Positions 29,536-32,519 of a DNA stretch of 32,519 nt are shown here, piece after piece. The translations under genes and the position numbers were made by a program. Location: NCBI RefSeq assembly GCF_002086155.1, contig NZ_MVHE01000059.1:1-32519 (forward strand), read 5' to 3'. Numbering within the stretch: position 1 is the first letter of the stretch; every line of letters starts with the position of its first letter. The notes beneath the pieces were generated by a model. The model saw only the letters and a list, made by a program, of their open reading frames with translations, was not told the DNA's origin and made no database searches. Source of the DNA: Mycobacterium angelicum. Its GTDB lineage: Bacteria > Actinomycetota > Actinomycetes > Mycobacteriales > Mycobacteriaceae.

Positions 29536-29836
29536 GTGCACCGATCCTGCGGTGGCGCACGTGAATCTGAAGGTGCGACGCCGGGTGCGCGCCCCGGTGT
29601 CCGGAGCACCTTGAAATAGGGCGCAGTTGCCGTCTCGTGTCGCACTTGTGGCGCAGTTGTGCCCGAACCGCCCCACTTGGCCCCACCCAACCCCCCGATT
29701 CCGCTTTTTACCGTTTGAAGTGCGGTTTTTCCGTCCCGCAACGGGCCGGCACCGCGGTCGACACTCGGGCCTAGCGGACCTGACGTGGGGGATTGGTGCC
29801 CGGTCGCGACATGGACACTCGCAGACGGGGTGTTTC

Positions 29837-29871
29837 TGGGGAAAAGTGGGGGATTGTGGGGTATGGTGGCC
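29837..29871 (+). promoter_or_regulatory. MraZ operator: three phased TGGGG boxes
   Basis: TGGGG occurs at 29837-29841, 29847-29851 and 29857-29861, each separated by exactly five bases, with a fourth half-match TGGCC at 29867-29871. The MraZ site known from E. coli is TGGGN repeated with five-base spacers. The array overlaps the putative -10 TATGGT (29862-29867), so bound MraZ would block the promoter of its own operon. Confidence 0.82.
29862..29867 (+). promoter_or_regulatory. Putative -10 box of the mraZ-rsmH-ftsL operon
   Basis: TATGGT fits TANNNT. Transcription from about 29874 gives a leader of about 45 bases with the GGGAGG ribosome site at 29906-29911. The last TGGGG box ends next to it. 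No canonical -35 is seen. Confidence 0.55.
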
Positions 29872-29918
29872 GAAGTGTTTGGGAGAGGGCAGAGCAGCAC
29901 TAAGTGGGAGGTGCCGCA

Positions 29919-30350
29919 GTGTTTCTTGGCACCTACACGCCCAAACTCGACGACAAAGGGCGGCTCACGCTGCCAGCCAAATTTCGCGACGCATTGGCAG
30001 GGGGGTTGATGGTCACCAAGAGCCAAGATCACAGCCTCGCTGTGTATCCCAGGGCGGAGTTCGAGCAACTGGCCCGCCGGGCGAGCAAGGCGCCGCGCAG
30101 CAATCCGGAGGCCAGGGCGTTCCTGCGAAATCTTGCCGCCGGTACCGACGAGCAGCACCCTGACGGTCAGGGCCGGATCACGTTGTCGGCCGACCACCGC
30201 CGTTATGCGGGCCTCTCCAAGGATTGCGTGGTGATCGGCGCCGTCGATTACCTCGAGATCTGGGATGCGCAGGCCTGGCAGGACTACCAGCAAATCCATG
30301 AAGAGAACTTCTCCGCGGCCAGCGATGAAGCACTCGGCGACATCTTCTGA
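29919..30350 (+). CDS. mraZ: Transcriptional regulator MraZ
   Basis: MraZ (143 residues, the family length) is a DNA-binding regulator of the dcw operon, with two SpoVT-AbrB-type domains: LDDKGRLTLPAKFRDAL near 10-26 and a second with GQGRITLSADHRRYAGL near 84-100. It forms rings of subunits that read the repeated TGGGN boxes. The GTG at 29919 gives the normal MFLGTYTPKL start and has GGGAGG seven bases upstream; the frame also opens at 29904. Its own operator array lies 48-82 bases upstream. Confidence 0.97.
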   Translation: MFLGTYTPKLDDKGRLTLPAKFRDALAGGLMVTKSQDHSLAVYPRAEFEQLARRASKAPRSNPEARAFLRNLAAGTDEQHPDGQGRITLSADHRRYAGLSKDCVVIGAVDYLEIWDAQAWQDYQQIHEENFSAASDEALGDIF

Positions 30351-30351
30351 G

Positions 30352-31458
30352 GTGCATGCCTATGCACCGTGGTCTCTGCCCGAACCGACCCTGGCGTACT
30401 TCCCCAACGCCAGGTTCGCCCCTTCGGACAGGGACCTCGGTGCACAGGCGGCGTTACGGGTAGGCGTTGCGGTGGCTGACGAACGAGCTTCGGAGCCAGG
30501 CAATTTCGGACATGTGCCGGTCTTGGCGCAACGTTGCTTCGAATTGCTCAGCCCGGCACTCACGCGCGAGAACGCGGTGCTGGTCGATGCCACCGTGGGT
30601 GCGGGCGGACATGCGGAGCGGTTTCTCAGCGAGCTGCCCGGGCTGAAGCTGATCGGACTGGACCGCGACCCGGCCGCTCTGGACATCGCCGGAGCCCGGT
30701 TGGCGCGGTTCGGCGACCGGGTCACGCTGGTGCGCACCCGCTATGACGGCATCGCTGCGGCGCTGGACGAATGTGGTTACGCCACAACCGAATCGGTCGA
30801 CGCGGTTCTGTTCGACCTCGGTGTCTCCTCGATGCAGCTGGACCGCGCCGAGCGTGGCTTCGCCTACGCCAAGGACGCGCCGCTGGACATGCGGATGGAC
30901 CCGGCAGCGCCGCTGACCGCAGCCGACATCCTCAACACCTACGACGAGGCCGCACTGGCTGACATCCTGTACCGCTACGGCGAGGAGAAGTTCTCTCGCC
31001 GCATCGCCGCGCATATCGTCCGGCGGCGGGCCCGCGCGCCGTTCATCTCAACCGCGGACTTGGTCGAGCTGCTCTACCAGGCGATTCCGGCCCCGGCCCG
31101 GCGCACCGGCGGGCATCCGGCCAAGAGGACATTTCAGGCGCTGCGCATTGCCGTCAATGACGAGCTGGACTCGTTGCGCAGCGCCATCCCCGCCGCGCTG
31201 GACGCGCTGACCGTCGCCGGACGAATCGTGGTGCTGGCCTACCAGTCGCTGGAGGACCGGATCGTCAAGCGCTACTTCGCCGAGGCGGTCGCCTCCCGCA
31301 CGCCGGCGGATCTGCCGGTGGAGCTTCCCGGCCATGGGCCGCGATTCCGGTCGCTCACGCGCGGCGCCGAACGGGCGGATGCTGCCGAGATTGAACGCAA
31401 TGCCCGTAGTGCGCCGGTGCGGCTGCGTGCTCTGCAACGAATTGGGGAGGGCGATTGA
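30352..31458 (+). CDS. rsmH: 16S rRNA (cytosine(1402)-N(4))-methyltransferase
   Basis: RsmH (MraW, 368 residues) methylates N4 of C1402 in the ribosomal decoding centre using S-adenosylmethionine. The family pattern is clear: GHVPVLAQRC near the start of the domain, the SAM site VDATVGAGGHAERFL, FDLGVSSMQLD, LDMRMD, and GGHPAKRTFQALRI with NDEL in the C-terminal half. The start is GTG 30352, one base after the mraZ stop. The first 40 residues or so do not resemble other RsmH proteins, so a later start (such as a GTG near 30472) is possible. The stop overlaps the next ATG (TGATG). Confidence 0.95.
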   Translation: MHAYAPWSLPEPTLAYFPNARFAPSDRDLGAQAALRVGVAVADERASEPGNFGHVPVLAQRCFELLSPALTRENAVLVDATVGAGGHAERFLSELPGLKLIGLDRDPAALDIAGARLARFGDRVTLVRTRYDGIAAALDECGYATTESVDAVLFDLGVSSMQLDRAERGFAYAKDAPLDMRMDPAAPLTAADILNTYDEAALADILYRYGEEKFSRRIAAHIVRRRARAPFISTADLVELLYQAIPAPARRTGGHPAKRTFQALRIAVNDELDSLRSAIPAALDALTVAGRIVVLAYQSLEDRIVKRYFAEAVASRTPADLPVELPGHGPRFRSLTRGAERADAAEIERNARSAPVRLRALQRIGEGD

Positions 31459-32519
31459 TGAAGGTGAAGCGCGACACGCCAAATCGCCGCGGCGGGGATC
31501 GCCGCGCGGGGCGCGAGGGGGCGACCCGGACGCGCACGGCTGAGGCGGCATCCCGTCGCACCCGTAAGAGCACCGCGCCCACTCGCGAGATGCGGGCGCC
31601 GAAGTCGGGACCGCAGACCAGCCCGATTCCCCGGCCTGTCGACCGGCCCGCCCCGGCCAAGAACAGCAGTCAGGCCAAGGCTCGGGCAAAGGCGCGGAAA
31701 GCCAAGGCGCCCAAGGTTATTCGGCCCAAGCTGAGCGAGCGTTTGGCCACCCGGCTGGCTTCCATTGACCTGCGGCCGCGCACCTTGGCGAGCAGGGTTC
31801 CCTTTGTCGTGCTGGTGATCGGTTCGCTGGGCGTCGGCCTGGCTCTGACGCTGTGGTTGTCCACCGATGCCGCAGAGCGGTCGTATCAGCTCAGTCACGC
31901 CCGCGAGCGGACCCGGATGTTGCAGCAGCAGAAAGAGGCGCTGGAACGCGATGTGCGCGAGGCGCAATCCGCGCCGGCACTGGCAGAGGCGGCCCGCAAG
32001 CAGGGCATGATCCCGACGCGGGACACCGCCCACCTGGTTCAGGCCCCCGACGGCAACTGGGTTGTCGTGGGCACCCCCAAGCCGGCCGACGGCGTTCCGC
32101 CGCCGCCATTGAACGCCAAGTTGCCCGAGGAGGGGCCGCCGCAGCCACCGAAGCCGGTGGCGCCGCCGCCGGAGGTTTCGGTCCGGCTGTCGCCCGGCCC
32201 CGGTGATCCCGCGGCGCCCGCCCGCCCCGGTCCGCAGTTGTTGCTGCGCGCGCCGGACGGTGCGTCGACGCTGGGCGGTACGCAATTTCCGGCTCCGGGT
32301 GGCCAGTTGCTACCGGGTCAGGCGCCGGTGATTCCCGGTCAGGCGCCGGTGATTCCCGGTCAGGTGCCGGTGATTCCCGGTCAGGTGCCGGGGATCCACG
32401 ATCAGGTGCCAGGCCAGCTGCCGCTGGTCCAGGTGCCGCCGGGCCAGGTGACCGCGCCGTTGGGTGCGACGCCCGCCCCGGCGCCGGCCGAAGTCCCGAT
32501 CCCGCAGCAACCCGCGCCG
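31458..32519 (+). CDS. FtsL-like division protein, Pro-rich (3' end outside window)
   Basis: The ATG at 31458 overlaps the rsmH stop (TGATG), and the frame stays open to the window end (354 codons). The predicted plan is a very basic cytoplasmic N-terminus (1-110, rich in Arg/Lys/Ala/Pro), one membrane helix (about 114-136), a coiled-coil segment (about 139-180, with ERTRMLQQQKEALERDV), and a long Pro-rich extracytoplasmic tail. This order, and its place after rsmH where pbpB would follow, fits the mycobacterial FtsL-like protein Rv2164c. The tail contains a heptapeptide repeat of the GQAPVIP type. Long tails of this kind are unlike the short E. coli FtsL. Confidence 0.88.
   Translation, partial: MKVKRDTPNRRGGDRRAGREGATRTRTAEAASRRTRKSTAPTREMRAPKSGPQTSPIPRPVDRPAPAKNSSQAKARAKARKAKAPKVIRPKLSERLATRLASIDLRPRTLASRVPFVVLVIGSLGVGLALTLWLSTDAAERSYQLSHARERTRMLQQQKEALERDVREAQSAPALAEAARKQGMIPTRDTAHLVQAPDGNWVVVGTPKPADGVPPPPLNAKLPEEGPPQPPKPVAPPPEVSVRLSPGPGDPAAPARPGPQLLLRAPDGASTLGGTQFPAPGGQLLPGQAPVIPGQAPVIPGQVPVIPGQVPGIHDQVPGQLPLVQVPPGQVTAPLGATPAPAPAEVPIPQQPAP
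32316..32399 (+). repeat. 21-bp tandem repeat in the FtsL-like tail
   Basis: Four units start at 32316, 32337, 32358 and 32379 (the last degenerate). They encode GQAPVIP, GQAPVIP, GQVPVIP and GQVPGIH. The unit is a whole number of codons, so copy number can change in frame. Confidence 0.9.

Larger units (their letters stand above)
29536..29918 (+). other. Long spacer before the dcw cluster
   Basis: These 383 bases lie between the terminator and mraZ. No gene is convincing. The part up to about 29810 has short fragments repeated in several orientations (GCGCAGTTG at about 29620 and 29651; T-runs near 29705 and 29728). The last 80 bases hold the mraZ operator, -10 box and leader. M. tuberculosis H37Rv carries IS6110 between the corresponding genes; none is present here. 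Confidence 0.6.

Noticed and set aside
29049..30299. A 416-codon minus-strand frame across the DUF3040 gene, the dcw spacer and mraZ
   Set aside because: It runs antisense to two certain genes and through the operator and terminator. The composition is not protein-like.

Overview
The window is a high-GC chromosomal segment from a slowly growing Mycobacterium. Nearly every gene has a recognisable counterpart, in the same order, in the M. tuberculosis Rv2198c to Rv2164c interval, here read in the opposite direction. It is unlikely to be from the M. tuberculosis complex: the proteins differ at many positions from the M. tuberculosis versions as I remember them, and the insertion sequences that H37Rv carries in this interval (next to pknL, and between the Rv2169c and mraZ genes) are absent. 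Names and Rv numbers come from recognising the proteins, not from a database search.

Layout. (1) 1-1097: the 3' part of mmpS3 and a coupled membrane protein. (2) 1299-5656, minus strand: the respiratory block ctaE-qcrC-qcrA-qcrB, encoding cytochrome oxidase subunit III and the three bc1 subunits, which form the bcc-aa3 supercomplex. (3) 5744-8948: trpD, convergent with a DEDDh exonuclease/GIY-YIG fusion gene, then a small four-cysteine protein. (4) 9135-12395: an NlpC/P60 peptidoglycan hydrolase, a predicted secreted HExxH metalloprotein, and the PIM mannosyltransferase gene pimB'. (5) 12392-14194, minus: fadD15. (6) 14326-17661: two SRPBCC proteins, an ArsA-like ATPase, a small Cys protein and a PlsC-type acyltransferase. 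(7) 17663-21892: mptC, a polytopic membrane protein, an Orn-like exoribonuclease and the type II DAHP synthase aroG. (8) 21898-23634: the Ser/Thr kinase gene pknL, divergent from its DNA-binding substrate gene Rv2175c. (9) 23621-28805: mptA and idsA2, an FAD-independent MTHFR-like protein, lppM and a GNAT acetyltransferase. (10) 29091-end: a DUF3040 protein with an intrinsic terminator, then the start of the division and cell wall (dcw) cluster: mraZ, rsmH and an ftsL-like gene cut by the window edge.

The themes are respiration, aromatic amino-acid synthesis, and above all envelope building. PimB', MptC, MptA and LppM belong to PIM/LM/LAM biology, IdsA2 makes prenyl diphosphates, and the NlpC/P60 protein and dcw genes handle peptidoglycan and division. 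Regulation is unusually readable. At least six genes have a TANNNT -10 box six or seven bases before the start codon, as expected for leaderless mRNAs. mraZ is preceded by three perfect TGGGG boxes at 10-bp spacing, the expected MraZ operator. No rRNA, tRNA, CRISPR array, prophage or intact mobile element was seen.
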